64,000 nt of DNA from Undibacterium umbellatum (GCF_014284125.1 NZ_JACOFX010000003.1:62001-126000), one strand, 5' to 3'; positions 37,764-46,924 are shown, counted from the first letter of the stretch. Notes: generated by a model not told the origin, from the sequence alone. Program-made: numbers and translations.

Positions 37764-40125
37764 GCTCGGATCCTGTCATCAGTTCGCGTTCCAGACCATC
37801 CATGTCATATTGCATCAGATAATTCGTCAAATGACTGGCCAAAGCTGCTTCTACGGTGCCGCATTGTTTCAGTTCAGCCAGAGTGGATTCCAGCCCACTG
37901 ACCCAGCCTGTTCTGGCTGCTGTCAGCAAGCGCTCCCGGAATCGTTCTGGCAACTTGACCATGGTGGGTTTTGTCAATATCTCAGGCGAGTCTTCTGTCT
38001 TGCTGGTAAAGCGCATGCCCAGTTGCTTGCCTAGACAGGCATAGATGGTGTCGAACAAGAAAGGTTTGCCGATGAAGTCATCAAAACCTTCCAGCATATA
38101 GTGTTCGCGTTCATGTAGAAGAGCTGAGGCCGTCAGTGCCACGCATTTTGGCTGTGGTTGTGGCCATTCTGCGCGTATGTGACGCATGGCTTCTATCCCA
38201 TCCATGACCGGCATGCGGATATCTAGAAAAATAATGTCGGCAGGTGTTGCGCGTAGGCTTTCCAGGGCAGTTGCACCATTCTCGGCCTGCCTGACTGTTG
38301 CCCCCAGGCTTTTCAGCATGCGCGCTAGTACATCGCGGTTTTCTTCTATGTCATCTACCACCAGGACGTTCAACTGCTGGTCGGGCAAGAGGCTGATTTT
38401 ACCGTGCACAGGGCGGTTGCTTGTTGGTGTGGCATTTTGTATGCGCAACAATTCCAGTTCAAAATAAAACCGGGAGCCATGTTCCGGCGTAGATGCCAGT
38501 TGCAAGCGACTGCCCATCAGCTCCACCTGGCGATTTGAAATGGCCAGTCCCAAACCTGTGCCACCGCGCTTGTTGTTTGGTTCCGCCTGATGGAAGGGAG
38601 CAAACACCAGGGACTGCTGTTCTTCGGGTATGCCAAGACCAGTATCCGTGACTTCAAAGCTGAGGCGGGCGTGATCAGGTTTGTCGCTGGCACTTTCTGT
38701 GATCGTCAGAACGACCTCACCACAATCAGTGAATTTGACAGCATTACTCAGCAAATTCAATAAGACCTGACGCAGTTTTTCACCATCGCCCAGTAAGTAA
38801 CTTGCCGGCGCAAAGCTGGTCGCGCAATGCCAGTGTATCCCTTTTTGTGCACAACGCATGGCAAAGATGTCGCTGACCTCGGAGACCAGGCTCTCCAGGT
38901 CGATTTGCCCAAATTCCAGAGTCATGCGGCCTGCTTCTATTTTCGATAGATCAAGTATGTCATTGATCAGATTGAGTAAATGCACGCCTGACTTTTCTAT
39001 CGGTGCGACTATGCTTGCCAGTTCGGCGGGCAAACGATCGTCCTTGCTCAAGAGTTGCGCATATCCAAAAATGGCATTAAGTGGTGTCCGTATTTCATGC
39101 GACATGTTCGCCAGGAAAATTGATTTGGCATTGTTGGCTTTTTCAGCAGCGAGTTTGGCCAATTCCAATTCATTGGTACGGCGTATGACTCTTTGCTCCA
39201 GGTCACGGTTCAGTTCCAGCACTTCTTGCTGGGCAAGCTTGGCCTCGGTGACATCGGTGGCGACGACCACATATTGCTGGGGCTGATTATCATGATCCAT
39301 GAAGGGCACGACACTGGTGTTCATCCAGTAAGACTTGCCCAGGCTGGATTTCCCGGCGACCGTGCCTTGCCAGATGTCGCCTTTATCCATGGCCACCCAT
39401 ATATCGTTCAATGCACTGCTGGTCGTGGATTGCAGACATAGATGATCAAATGTCTTGCCCATCAATTCAACGGCATTGCAGCCTGAAATTGTGCAAAATT
39501 TGTCATTGACGGCGATGATGTTGCCACTGCGGTCCAAAATCACATAGATGGCATGCTGGTTCAACGCCGTTTCCAGGTTCTGGATTTTTTTCAAGGAATT
39601 GCCGAGCGCCTTTTGTGCCGCCATCATCTCGCATAAATTGTCATACGCGCGCAAGGCACAAACTACCATGGTAAACAATTTACCGCCGCCCAGTTCGGTC
39701 TTGCTTTTATAATCGTCAATATCAAAATCCATGACGATACGGTGCTCTGGCACCAGCCCGGGCTGGCCTGTGCGCAAGACGATGCGTACCAGATGATTAT
39801 TCAATTCATTGCGTATTCTTTTGACCAGTTGCAGGCCAGCATCGGAAGTCTCCATGATGATATCGAGTATCACCAGTGCGATATCGGGAGTATCGCGTAA
39901 GATCACGAATGCCTCTTCCGAACTGTAGGCACTGATAAACTCAAAGCGACGTTGACGAAAGCTTTGGTTGTCCAGGGCATAGCAAGTGGCGGTATGGGTG
40001 TTGTGATCGTCGTCGACGATGAGTATGCGCCAGGGAGGTGAGCGCCTGAGTATTTCTTCTTCTGCAGAAATCACGGGAGTATCATCCAGATACTCTGCCG
40101 TGTTTTCCTGTTTATTTATGGACAT
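37756..40125 (-). CDS. Hybrid histidine kinase (REC-PAS-HisKA-HATPase-REC)
   Basis: A soluble 789-residue kinase. An N-terminal receiver (ILIVDDDHNTHTATCYAL; VILDIIMETSDAGL) has the longer variant form often seen before DUF3369-like regions. A PAS domain (about 195-310), a coiled coil and the phospho-acceptor site MSHEIRTPLNAIFGYA (about 345) follow. An ATPase domain with GTGLGLAIS and a C-terminal receiver with FLDIRMPVMDG complete it, and a helical tail could be an Hpt-like remnant. No transmembrane segment. It probably phosphorylates the two REC-PAS-GGDEF proteins encoded on either side. Confidence 0.93.
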   Translation of the reverse strand: MSINKQENTAEYLDDTPVISAEEEILRRSPPWRILIVDDDHNTHTATCYALDNQSFRQRRFEFISAYSSEEAFVILRDTPDIALVILDIIMETSDAGLQLVKRIRNELNNHLVRIVLRTGQPGLVPEHRIVMDFDIDDYKSKTELGGGKLFTMVVCALRAYDNLCEMMAAQKALGNSLKKIQNLETALNQHAIYVILDRSGNIIAVNDKFCTISGCNAVELMGKTFDHLCLQSTTSSALNDIWVAMDKGDIWQGTVAGKSSLGKSYWMNTSVVPFMDHDNQPQQYVVVATDVTEAKLAQQEVLELNRDLEQRVIRRTNELELAKLAAEKANNAKSIFLANMSHEIRTPLNAIFGYAQLLSKDDRLPAELASIVAPIEKSGVHLLNLINDILDLSKIEAGRMTLEFGQIDLESLVSEVSDIFAMRCAQKGIHWHCATSFAPASYLLGDGEKLRQVLLNLLSNAVKFTDCGEVVLTITESASDKPDHARLSFEVTDTGLGIPEEQQSLVFAPFHQAEPNNKRGGTGLGLAISNRQVELMGSRLQLASTPEHGSRFYFELELLRIQNATPTSNRPVHGKISLLPDQQLNVLVVDDIEENRDVLARMLKSLGATVRQAENGATALESLRATPADIIFLDIRMPVMDGIEAMRHIRAEWPQPQPKCVALTASALLHEREHYMLEGFDDFIGKPFLFDTIYACLGKQLGMRFTSKTEDSPEILTKPTMVKLPERFRERLLTAARTGWVSGLESTLAELKQCGTVEAALASHLTNYLMQYDMDGLERELMTGSEHV

Positions 40126-40168
40126 ATTTTTTCCTCATGCTTGAGTCTGGATAGCTACGTCTACTCAT

Positions 40169-41500
40169 TTACATTTCTGTGGCGATGATGCGGCTAACCT
40201 CATCACACTGGCGGGTTGGCAAGGCATTCGATAGGACATCCAAAAGTTGCTTTCCAGTCTGACCAGCATGCGGCACCTGGCTGGCGTAGGCAATACTGAT
40301 ACCACCTGCCTTCTCGCGTTCTGTTCTTGAGGCAGGTATTTTTTGCTTGAGCAAGAGCATGAGTTCATCTCTCAACGTATGGGTCAGAAATGCTGTTGCT
40401 TCCTTGCTTAAATCTGGCACGAGCAAGGCAAATTCATGCTCGGCGATACGTGCCGCCAAACCATTGCGGCGGTTGGCCTGCACTAGCAAAATCCTGGCAA
40501 TTTCTTGTAATATCTGATCGCCAGCATGGCGTTCTGCATGGTGGTAGCAATCTTCACGTTGATGGATGCGTATCTGCAAAAGTGAAACTGGCATGACAAT
40601 GGACAAACAGTATTGCCAGCATTGTTCCAGAGTTACTTCAAAACGTCGCAGATTGGCCAGATTGGTCAAGGGATCGCAGTCTGCCGCCAGCAAGCTTGCA
40701 TGATGCTGCAATTCTGGTTGGCGGTCCCTCAGTAAGCCCACATAATGGCGTTCTTGTAAAAAGACCGAGGCCAGGGTCAAATCCATATTGAGGGCTTTGC
40801 CGCTGCTATGCTGCACGCAGACTTCGCTGGGGCCGCAGTGGGTTGGGCTACTGATGTTAAGGTCGCTGTCTGTTGAAAAAAATTTGAGGCAACTGGCAGG
40901 CTGGCGTTCACTTAAAAGTGAAGTGATGGATTTGCCTAGAACCTCATCACCGGTGTAACCCAAGCCAGCATGGCAAGCCGGATTGCTAAATGTTATTTGG
41001 CCCTTGGCATCCAGCAAGACCACTGCCTCGGACATATTATCGACAATGAGTTTGAGTTTTTCTGTTTGCTCTTGCTGAACCAGCAGGAAATGCTGTTTTT
41101 GTAAATGCATTTTTACCCTGATCAATAACTCGTCCACGCGTAGTGGCTTGCTCAGGTAATCGACAGCACCTGCCGAAAAACCTTTGGCGATGTCTTCGGT
41201 GCTATTGGCAGCAGTAATGAAAATGATAGGGATTTGTTCAGTTGCTGCCTCATTCTTGAGTCGCCTGCAAGTCTCAAAGCCATCCATGCCTGGCATCACG
41301 ACATCAAGCAAGATCAGGTTGGGCCGTACTTCGTGTGCGATCAGCAGCGCCTGGGCTCCTGAAGTTGCAGCATAAATCTGGTAACCCGCTTGTTGCAACG
41401 CGGCATACAACAAACCTATATTCGGCGGCGCATCATCGACGATCAGTATGCTGTCGTTTGAGGCATGGCCATGCCCTTCGCTTGCGGATTGATGAATCAA
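40169..41500 (-). CDS. Response regulator with PAS and degenerate GGDEF domain
   Basis: A 443-residue paralogue of the protein at 36423-37763, with the same REC-PAS-GGDEF order and a nearly identical receiver motif (NLILLDVVMPGMDGFETCR). The cyclase domain has decayed: the DxDxFK position reads QIRIHQREDC and the GGDEF position reads RIAEHEF, so metal and GTP binding are not expected. It may instead act as a c-di-GMP-blind partner or competitor for phosphate. First gene of the operon, 43 bases before the hybrid kinase. Confidence 0.85.
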   Translation of the reverse strand: MIHQSASEGHGHASNDSILIVDDAPPNIGLLYAALQQAGYQIYAATSGAQALLIAHEVRPNLILLDVVMPGMDGFETCRRLKNEAATEQIPIIFITAANSTEDIAKGFSAGAVDYLSKPLRVDELLIRVKMHLQKQHFLLVQQEQTEKLKLIVDNMSEAVVLLDAKGQITFSNPACHAGLGYTGDEVLGKSITSLLSERQPASCLKFFSTDSDLNISSPTHCGPSEVCVQHSSGKALNMDLTLASVFLQERHYVGLLRDRQPELQHHASLLAADCDPLTNLANLRRFEVTLEQCWQYCLSIVMPVSLLQIRIHQREDCYHHAERHAGDQILQEIARILLVQANRRNGLAARIAEHEFALLVPDLSKEATAFLTHTLRDELMLLLKQKIPASRTEREKAGGISIAYASQVPHAGQTGKQLLDVLSNALPTRQCDEVSRIIATEM

Positions 41501-41843
41501 AACTCTCCCCTTTTACACCACGGTGTTTGGTCAGAAAGTAAATAATGATTTGCTTATTATCAGGGTTTAGCAGAGAAGCAGCTCGGTTTCAAGACATATT
41601 CACGAAGTTAAAGATGGTTGACGTTGTTTTTATACTGGCCTACAATCACGGCAGGTGCTAAGGGGCGCCTTCCCGCACAAGAGGCTCTCACCCTGCAAAT
41701 GCACATCCATATTAATGTGATAATTGCCATGTTTCGTTTGACGTCAGCGGGTCGTCGATAAGCGAACTGGAGTTCATCATGTTATCGTCATACTACCCAT
41801 CATTGTTCATTGCCCTACAGCCCATATTGACTGGAGCTACAGC
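41501..41843. other. 343-bp intergenic region with a promoter and long leader
   Basis: Lies between the divergent signalling operon and the DUF2087 gene. It contains the promoter at 41618-41646 and then about 190 bases of leader. The leader has an AGGGGCGCCTT partial palindrome near 41660-41672, but I see no recognisable riboswitch or open frame. Confidence 0.5.
41618..41646 (+). promoter_or_regulatory. Putative sigma-70 promoter of the DUF2087 protein gene
   Basis: TTGACG (41618-41623), exact 17-base spacer, TACAAT (41641-41646). One of the best promoter matches in the window. The predicted start, near 41653, leaves a leader of about 190 bases. Confidence 0.65.
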
Positions 41844-42665
41844 ATGAACGCACTTACTACAGAAATCAAAACGCGTGCTCGTTTATTGCAAAAATTGCTG
41901 GAGACACGTAATACCGCAGCCAGCAAACGCGCCCTGATCTTAAGCCGCCAGCGCAACTGGGAAATCCCTGAAAGCTGGCAACTCAAGCACTGCATGAACC
42001 TGGCTGCAGCCGACGCCGGTTTTCAGAACTGGGAACATGCCCGCATCGTCCTCGGTGGCGAGGCCAGACCTGGTGAAGACATGGGGGACTTCTGGCATGG
42101 TCCCGAAGTGGCTGTTTTCATCAATCACTGGTATGCCAGTTATGCCGAAGCGCAGCAGCAATTGCGGGCTAATGAAGCTGGTTATTTGCTGCCCTATCGC
42201 TGTCAATATCTGGTCGTTACCGGTGATTATCTGCAGGCGCTGGGTATTAGTGCTGCACCTGAATTCTGGAATGTTATCGGGCATGATCTGGTGCAGGGTT
42301 ATGGAAGCGCAAGCTGGCTGAATCTGGCGCAGCAGCGACTGCAATCCAGTCGCACGGAACGTTTCAACGCGAACTGGGATGCTACTAAAATCATGCTGGA
42401 TTTGCAGTCTACTGACGTTGAAGCTGAGCGGGTGATGAAGTCCTTCGTCAAGAACGGGCGTCTGGTGAGTATTCCTGAGCAGCGTAAAAAACGGCTGGTG
42501 ATCTTGCGCTGGCTGGTGGAGCAATTACAGTTTGAACGGCGTTACGTGGAGGCTGATATCAATGCGTTTTTGCTGCAGTTTCATGCTGATTTTGCGACCT
42601 TGCGGCGGGAGTTTATTATGAATGGCTTGATGGAGAGGGCGGAGGGGGAGTATTGGAGGGTGTGA
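41844..42665 (+). CDS. DUF2087 domain protein with an unrecognised N-terminal domain
   Basis: A 273-residue protein. The C-terminal 75 residues match DUF2087: GRLVSIPEQRKKRLVILRWL, a tyrosine-bearing VEADINAFL helix, DFATLRREFIMNGLM and a final GEYWRV. That is a winged-helix-like fold often attached to transcription or stress regulators. The N-terminal 190 residues, with LPYRCQYLVVTGDYLQALG, match nothing I recognise. It stands alone behind its own promoter and is followed by a repeat cluster. A DNA-binding regulatory role is possible but unproven. Confidence 0.75.
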   Translation: MNALTTEIKTRARLLQKLLETRNTAASKRALILSRQRNWEIPESWQLKHCMNLAAADAGFQNWEHARIVLGGEARPGEDMGDFWHGPEVAVFINHWYASYAEAQQQLRANEAGYLLPYRCQYLVVTGDYLQALGISAAPEFWNVIGHDLVQGYGSASWLNLAQQRLQSSRTERFNANWDATKIMLDLQSTDVEAERVMKSFVKNGRLVSIPEQRKKRLVILRWLVEQLQFERRYVEADINAFLLQFHADFATLRREFIMNGLMERAEGEYWRV

Positions 42666-42757
42666 TCGGCATCTTGGCATTTTGATGCATATCGACTAAA
42701 CGACTTTTTATACTTACCTGGCTGCTAGGCCTTCAATTAGACAGCAATAAGTTTAGC

Positions 42758-42795
42758 GTCATTCCAGCGTGTTTTTGGCTGGAATCCAGCGTCGT
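42758..42795. repeat. REP-like hairpin repeat, copy 2
   Basis: Second copy of the element at 21802-21839. ATTCCAGC pairs perfectly with GCTGGAAT; copy 1 has one mismatch at the same stem. Confidence 0.75.
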
Positions 42796-42830
42796 TCGTT
42801 GACTAAAGCGATTGCCCTTCGTAGTACCAA

Positions 42831-43018
42831 GCCGGGTCTCGGCCCGGCAGCCGAAATTCTTTCTTTGCGTCGCCAAAGAAAGAATTCAAAGAAAGGCGAC
42901 CCAGGCGTAGCCGCCCCTAAAGGGGTTCCCGTTTGTGCAGTACAAAAAATGGGAAATGCCCGAAACTCGCTGCGCTCAAACACGGGCATTTCTAATCCAT
43001 TTTCTGTACCGCACAAAC
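42831..43018. repeat. Composite hairpin element
   Basis: Three hairpins in a row: GCCGGG/CCCGGC (42831-42848); a 13-bp pair AATTCTTTCTTTG (42855-42867) with its complement (42874-42886); and a long interrupted stem from GTTTGTGC (42931-42938) to GCACAAAC (43011-43018), with GAAATGCCCG (42953-42962) pairing CGGGCATTTC (42983-42992). Resembles dispersed intergenic elements I associate with Burkholderiales; non-coding. Confidence 0.75.
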
Positions 43019-43037
43019 GGCGTCTACACATGGGAAC

Positions 43038-43125
43038 GGCAAAAGTCAAAAACAACTGCAACTGCAACTGCAAAGTCAAATTCAACAGCAACCCCAACGT
43101 CAAATTCAACGTCACCACGGCCGCC
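43038..43125. repeat. Short-period degenerate direct repeat tract
   Basis: A run built from AACTGC, CAAATTCAAC and CAACGTC units in irregular order. It is strongly purine-biased and has no spacer pattern, so it is not a CRISPR. It runs to the stop of the kinase gene that converges on it. Confidence 0.6.
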
Positions 43126-43158
43126 ACTCACATTCTTCGCGATAAATTGCACACCGAT

Positions 43159-44499
43159 TTACTCCACACCAGCCTGCAAAGGCAATCTGACACTCACAGC
43201 CAAACCCCCACCCTCACGATTGGCAAAGCCTACTTCTGCATGTAGCTGTATAGCCAGTTGCGCGACGATAGCCAGGCCAAGACCTGCGCCACCAGTCTCA
43301 CGGTTGCGGGAGGATTCGAGTCGTACGAAAGGTTGCATGACGGCGTCCCACTGGTCTTCGGGGATGCCGGGGCCGCGGTCTTGTACGGTGATGACGGCAC
43401 ACTGCTGGTCGCTGCCCAGAATAACTTCTACTTCGCTGCCAAACTTGAGGGCATTGTCAATGAGGTTGCCCAGCAGGCGTGACAGGGCCAATGGGCGGGT
43501 TTGTAGAGTCTGGCCGCTATTGCCTCGCAGGCTGACCTGCTGCCCGGTGTCGCAATAGTCTTGCACCAGGCTGCCTGCGAGGGCGTCGAGATTGATCTTG
43601 CTGCCGGCTTCCTGGTCGGCTTGTAGTTGATTTTGTACCTTGGCATAAGCCAGGCCTTGTTCTACCAGTTTTTGCATGGCTTGCAGGTCTGCCTGCATCT
43701 TGTCGCGATGGGTATCGTCTTCCATCAGTTCGGTACGCAAGCGCAGGCGGGTGATGGGCGTTTGCAGGTCGTGGGTGATGGATGCGAGGATTTGCATGCG
43801 TTCCGCCAGATATGTATCTATGCGTTCTTGCATGTTCTGGAAGGCGGTTGCGGCACGGAATACTTCACGCGGTGCCCGGGCAGGGAACTGTGGCCTGGCA
43901 CCTGGCTTTACCATCGCATCGGCTGCTTCAGCCAGCATCGCCAGCGGGCGTGTCGCTGTCCTGACTGCCAGCCAGGCTGCCAGCATGACGATGGCAAGCT
44001 GTACGCAGAGTAGCGAGAGCATGCTCCACTGTATGGTGTAAGGTGATGCGGTGAGGCGAATAGTGATTGGTGCTCCATCGCTCAAGGCCAGATGCAATTG
44101 CAGGATTTTTTTATCGCCTTCCGTACTTACGCTGATCCTGATCTTTGCTGGATGTTCGAGGTTATTTTTAATGGCCTCTATGGCCTCGTTGGCAATGTCC
44201 AGATCTATGCTGTCCGTGGCATCCGCAGGGGCCGCCTGCAAAGTATATTCATAGTTGTTGCGGGCCAGTTTGCCCAGCCAGGCCTGGCGTTCGCTGACTG
44301 GCAGGCGGTCGAGAAAGGAAATCGCATTGGCGACATCCTTGCCTACCGAATAGACCATGTGATTTTTCCTGACCTGCATCTTGTCCCATTGCGACGAGGC
44401 AAACGATAGTGCATAGGCCATCAGCAGGGCACTCAGTAAAATTAGGCACAGGCGACCAAACAGGGTGTGCGGCCAGTGCGGGCTTTCGATGAGATGCAT
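43159..44499 (-). CDS. EnvZ-type membrane sensor histidine kinase
   Basis: A 446-residue kinase. Transmembrane helices lie near 14-32 and 160-185, with a small periplasmic domain between. HAMP follows (ATRPLAMLAEAADAM), then the acceptor site SITHDLQTPITRLRLRTEL (His near 248) and an ATPase domain with DNALKFG and GGAGLGLAI. Its start shares one base with the regulator's stop (TGATG), so the pair is coupled. The sensed signal is unknown. It ends inside the border of the repeat cluster. Confidence 0.93.
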   Translation of the reverse strand: MHLIESPHWPHTLFGRLCLILLSALLMAYALSFASSQWDKMQVRKNHMVYSVGKDVANAISFLDRLPVSERQAWLGKLARNNYEYTLQAAPADATDSIDLDIANEAIEAIKNNLEHPAKIRISVSTEGDKKILQLHLALSDGAPITIRLTASPYTIQWSMLSLLCVQLAIVMLAAWLAVRTATRPLAMLAEAADAMVKPGARPQFPARAPREVFRAATAFQNMQERIDTYLAERMQILASITHDLQTPITRLRLRTELMEDDTHRDKMQADLQAMQKLVEQGLAYAKVQNQLQADQEAGSKINLDALAGSLVQDYCDTGQQVSLRGNSGQTLQTRPLALSRLLGNLIDNALKFGSEVEVILGSDQQCAVITVQDRGPGIPEDQWDAVMQPFVRLESSRNRETGGAGLGLAIVAQLAIQLHAEVGFANREGGGLAVSVRLPLQAGVE

Positions 44500-45245
44500 C
44501 AGACTTCCTCATGTGCGGTGACTTGTGCACAAAATACATAACCTTCGCTGCGCACGGTTTTGATGTAGCGCGGCTCGCGCGCATCATCACGCAAGTGCTG
44601 ACGCAGGCGGCTGACCAGCAAGTCTATGGAGCGTTCGAACAGATCGGCATCGCGGCCCTGGGTCATGTTCAGTAACTGGTCACGGTTAAGCACCTTTTGT
44701 GGATGCTCGACAAAGACTTGTAGCAGACGGTATTCAGCCCCGCTGAGTGTCACCATGACACCGTCTTTATCGAGCAGATGACGTGCCAGGGTATCGAGTT
44801 GCCAGTCACCAAACTGCAACATCGCTGGTGGTCTTTGTTCGCGCAGCTTGGGAGGCAGCATGCGCGTGCGGCGCAAGACCGCTTTGATCCTGGCCAGCAA
44901 TTCGCGTGCGGCGAAAGGCTTGGTCAGATAATCGTCGGCACCCATTTCCAGTCCGACTATGCGGTCAGTTTCTTCTGCACGTGCCGTCAGAAAAAACAGG
45001 GGAATGACTCTGTGCGGGCCAGAGCGCAATTCACGACATAGGCTCAGGCCATCTTCGCCCGGCATCATGATATCAAGCACGATGAGGTCGATGGCACTTC
45101 CTTCGAGCAAGGCGCGCATTTGCTTGCCGCCTGCTGCCGTGCTGACCTTGTTGCCATTCTTGCGCAAGTACAGGGCAGTCAGTTCGCGTATTTCTGCATC
45201 GTCATCAACGATGAGGATGTGATCCGGGGATTCAGTGTTTTCCAT
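44499..45245 (-). CDS. OmpR-family response regulator
   Basis: A 248-residue regulator. The receiver has the acidic residues of ILIVDDDAEIREL, the phospho-Asp in DLIVLDIMMPGEDGL and the KPF loop. The C-terminal winged helix covers about 145-240 (LSGAEYRLLQVFVEHPQKVLNRDQLL; YIKTVRSEGYVF). It forms an operon with the downstream kinase. The divergent DUF2147 gene, 219 bases away, is the natural candidate target. Confidence 0.95.
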   Translation of the reverse strand: MENTESPDHILIVDDDAEIRELTALYLRKNGNKVSTAAGGKQMRALLEGSAIDLIVLDIMMPGEDGLSLCRELRSGPHRVIPLFFLTARAEETDRIVGLEMGADDYLTKPFAARELLARIKAVLRRTRMLPPKLREQRPPAMLQFGDWQLDTLARHLLDKDGVMVTLSGAEYRLLQVFVEHPQKVLNRDQLLNMTQGRDADLFERSIDLLVSRLRQHLRDDAREPRYIKTVRSEGYVFCAQVTAHEEV

Positions 45246-45464
45246 GCGCTGGACTTTGCATTCATTCTTGATGGTTCGTTCATGAAGCTTTATAGCCTAA
45301 ATCGCGGCAGGGACAAAATCTTTTGTATCCCAGTGTATCTGAATGCCGTCGGCACATATGTAGATGCAAATAAGGCATTTCCTGACATGTGCCAGATACC
45401 TTGCTCCTGTCTAATGATCTTGCCGTGATGAATTCATCACTTCTATAAATCAAGGACAGTCAAC

Positions 45465-45953
45465 ATGAAAAAGCAAATTATCCTTATCACCACTTGCGCC
45501 ACTTTATTGATGAGTGCCTGGTCTGCACAGGCACAACAAGCAGGTTTGTCTGATTATTATCTGGCATCGGTGGAGGCTGAAATCCAGGGCAACCAGCAAA
45601 CCAGCAAGCAGGGTGCAGTTGCAGGCACCTGGCTGACGCAGAGTGGCAATCTGGAAGTAGAAATTGGTCAATGCGGTCAGGCTTTGTGCGGCAAGGTCAG
45701 CCGGGTGCTGGAAGCATCTGCTGCGCCTGCAATGGGCAAGACGATCATGGCAGGTCTCACTCCTACCCTGTCTACCAAGGCCGCCACCTGGTCAGGCAAG
45801 ATTTTCAACCGTGCTGATGGCCAGACTTATGATTGTCAGATGCGCATGCTGAGTTCAACCGAGCTGGAAGTCACGCCCTACAAGGATAGTCCTGAAAATG
45901 GCCGCAGCCAGGTGTGGACGCGCGTATCCAATACCGTTACTGCGCAAAAATAA
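45465..45953 (+). CDS. Secreted DUF2147 protein
   Basis: A 162-residue protein with a clear signal peptide (about 1-24, ending AQA). The DUF2147 fold follows: GTWLTQSGNLEVEIGQCGQALCGKV with two cysteines, then WSGKIFNRADGQTYDCQMRM. Members are small periplasmic or secreted proteins of unproven function. AAGGAC lies before the ATG. It is divergent from a two-component pair and has its own terminator. Confidence 0.88.
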   Translation: MKKQIILITTCATLLMSAWSAQAQQAGLSDYYLASVEAEIQGNQQTSKQGAVAGTWLTQSGNLEVEIGQCGQALCGKVSRVLEASAAPAMGKTIMAGLTPTLSTKAATWSGKIFNRADGQTYDCQMRMLSSTELEVTPYKDSPENGRSQVWTRVSNTVTAQK

Positions 45954-45990
45954 AAAATGGGACATCGTGCTTGATGTCCCATTTTCTTTT
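45954..45990. terminator. Intrinsic terminator after the DUF2147 gene
   Basis: AAAATGGGACATC (45954-45966) and GATGTCCCATTTT (45973-45985) form 13 perfect pairs with a six-base loop, then CTTTT. The A-run on the left also suits the leftward phhA transcript. Confidence 0.9.
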
Positions 45991-46027
45991 TACATTGAGG
46001 CTGGTTTGTTGCTGACTGATTGCTGGC

Positions 46028-46924
46028 TTACGGCAGCAATTCAACTTCACCTGGCAACAAAGTATTGGCTGGCAAGGCATCGAGTCGTTTCAGGCGCTCA
46101 TAGTAGGGCGTGAAATCTGGTGCCGTGCCATCAAACAATTGCTGGAAATTGTCGATGACAAAATAGGTTTCCTGGAAGCTGTCTATCTTGTACAGAGTTT
46201 GCAGGCAGCGTTCGATCTCGAGGCGGATGTGGCGCGAAGGTGTGCCAGGCTTCAGGCAATATTCGACTTCACCGCCAGATGACAAGATGCCTGCGCCATA
46301 GATGCGCAAACCCTTATCAGTTTTGATGAGGCCAAACTCCACCGTGTACCAGTACAGGCGTGCCAGATAATCCAGGCCGCCCAGCTTCATCGCTTTCAAG
46401 CCACCCTTGCCATACAACTGCATATAGTCAGCAAAGACAGGATTGAACAGCAGCGGTACATGACCAAAGTAATCATGGAAGACATCGGGTTCAACGATGT
46501 AATTGAATTCTTCAGGCTTGCGCAACCACACGGTGATAGGGAAGCGGCGGTTGGCCAGGTGTTCAAAGAAAGTCAGTTCAGGGATCAGGCCAGGCACGGC
46601 GACGATGCGCCAGCCAGTAGCGGCAAACAATTCTTCTGAAGTACGATCAAATTTTGGTATGCCACCCGAGGCATCCATCTTGTGCAGGGCTTCGATGAAC
46701 TCATCGCAGGCACGGCCAGGCAAGAGTTCCATCTGGCGCTGGTAGAGCTTGCGCCACAATTCGTGTTCTTCTTCTGTGTAGGCATCCCAGTCTTGTGCTA
46801 CGACGTATTGCTCGTCGGCTTTTTCATAGTTGCCGCGCAGGGCTGCGCCATTGGATTTTTCAGCAACGGTGGCGAGGAAATCGTCGTTGCTGACAGTAGT
46901 AGCGGAAGTAGCGATAGTATCCAT
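46028..46924 (-). CDS. phhA: Phenylalanine 4-monooxygenase
   Basis: Hydroxylates phenylalanine to tyrosine with O2 and a pterin cofactor. The 298-residue bacterial form has only the catalytic domain. Iron ligands are two His in PDVFHDYFGHVPLL (about 155-160) and a Glu in YWYTVEFGLI (about 200). It lies 72 bases after hpd in the same direction, so the two can channel phenylalanine through tyrosine towards homogentisate. No pterin recycling gene (phhB) is visible here. Confidence 0.96.
   Translation of the reverse strand: MDTIATSATTVSNDDFLATVAEKSNGAALRGNYEKADEQYVVAQDWDAYTEEEHELWRKLYQRQMELLPGRACDEFIEALHKMDASGGIPKFDRTSEELFAATGWRIVAVPGLIPELTFFEHLANRRFPITVWLRKPEEFNYIVEPDVFHDYFGHVPLLFNPVFADYMQLYGKGGLKAMKLGGLDYLARLYWYTVEFGLIKTDKGLRIYGAGILSSGGEVEYCLKPGTPSRHIRLEIERCLQTLYKIDSFQETYFVIDNFQQLFDGTAPDFTPYYERLKRLDALPANTLLPGEVELLP

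Larger units (their letters stand above)
42666..43158. other. 493-bp repeat cluster without genes
   Basis: Contains the REP-like repeat (42758-42795), a set of hairpins (42831-43018) and a tract of short direct repeats (43038-43125). Open frames across it, including one rich in alternating Asn and Cys codons, are products of the repeats and have no ribosome site. Confidence 0.75.

Noticed and set aside
43038-43125. Possible CRISPR array
   Set aside because: Units are 6-10 bases in irregular order, with no constant repeat and spacer and no cas genes.
42769-43245. Open frame across the repeat cluster encoding an Asn/Cys/Lys-rich protein
   Set aside because: Composed of intergenic repeats, no ribosome site, and its end runs into the kinase gene.
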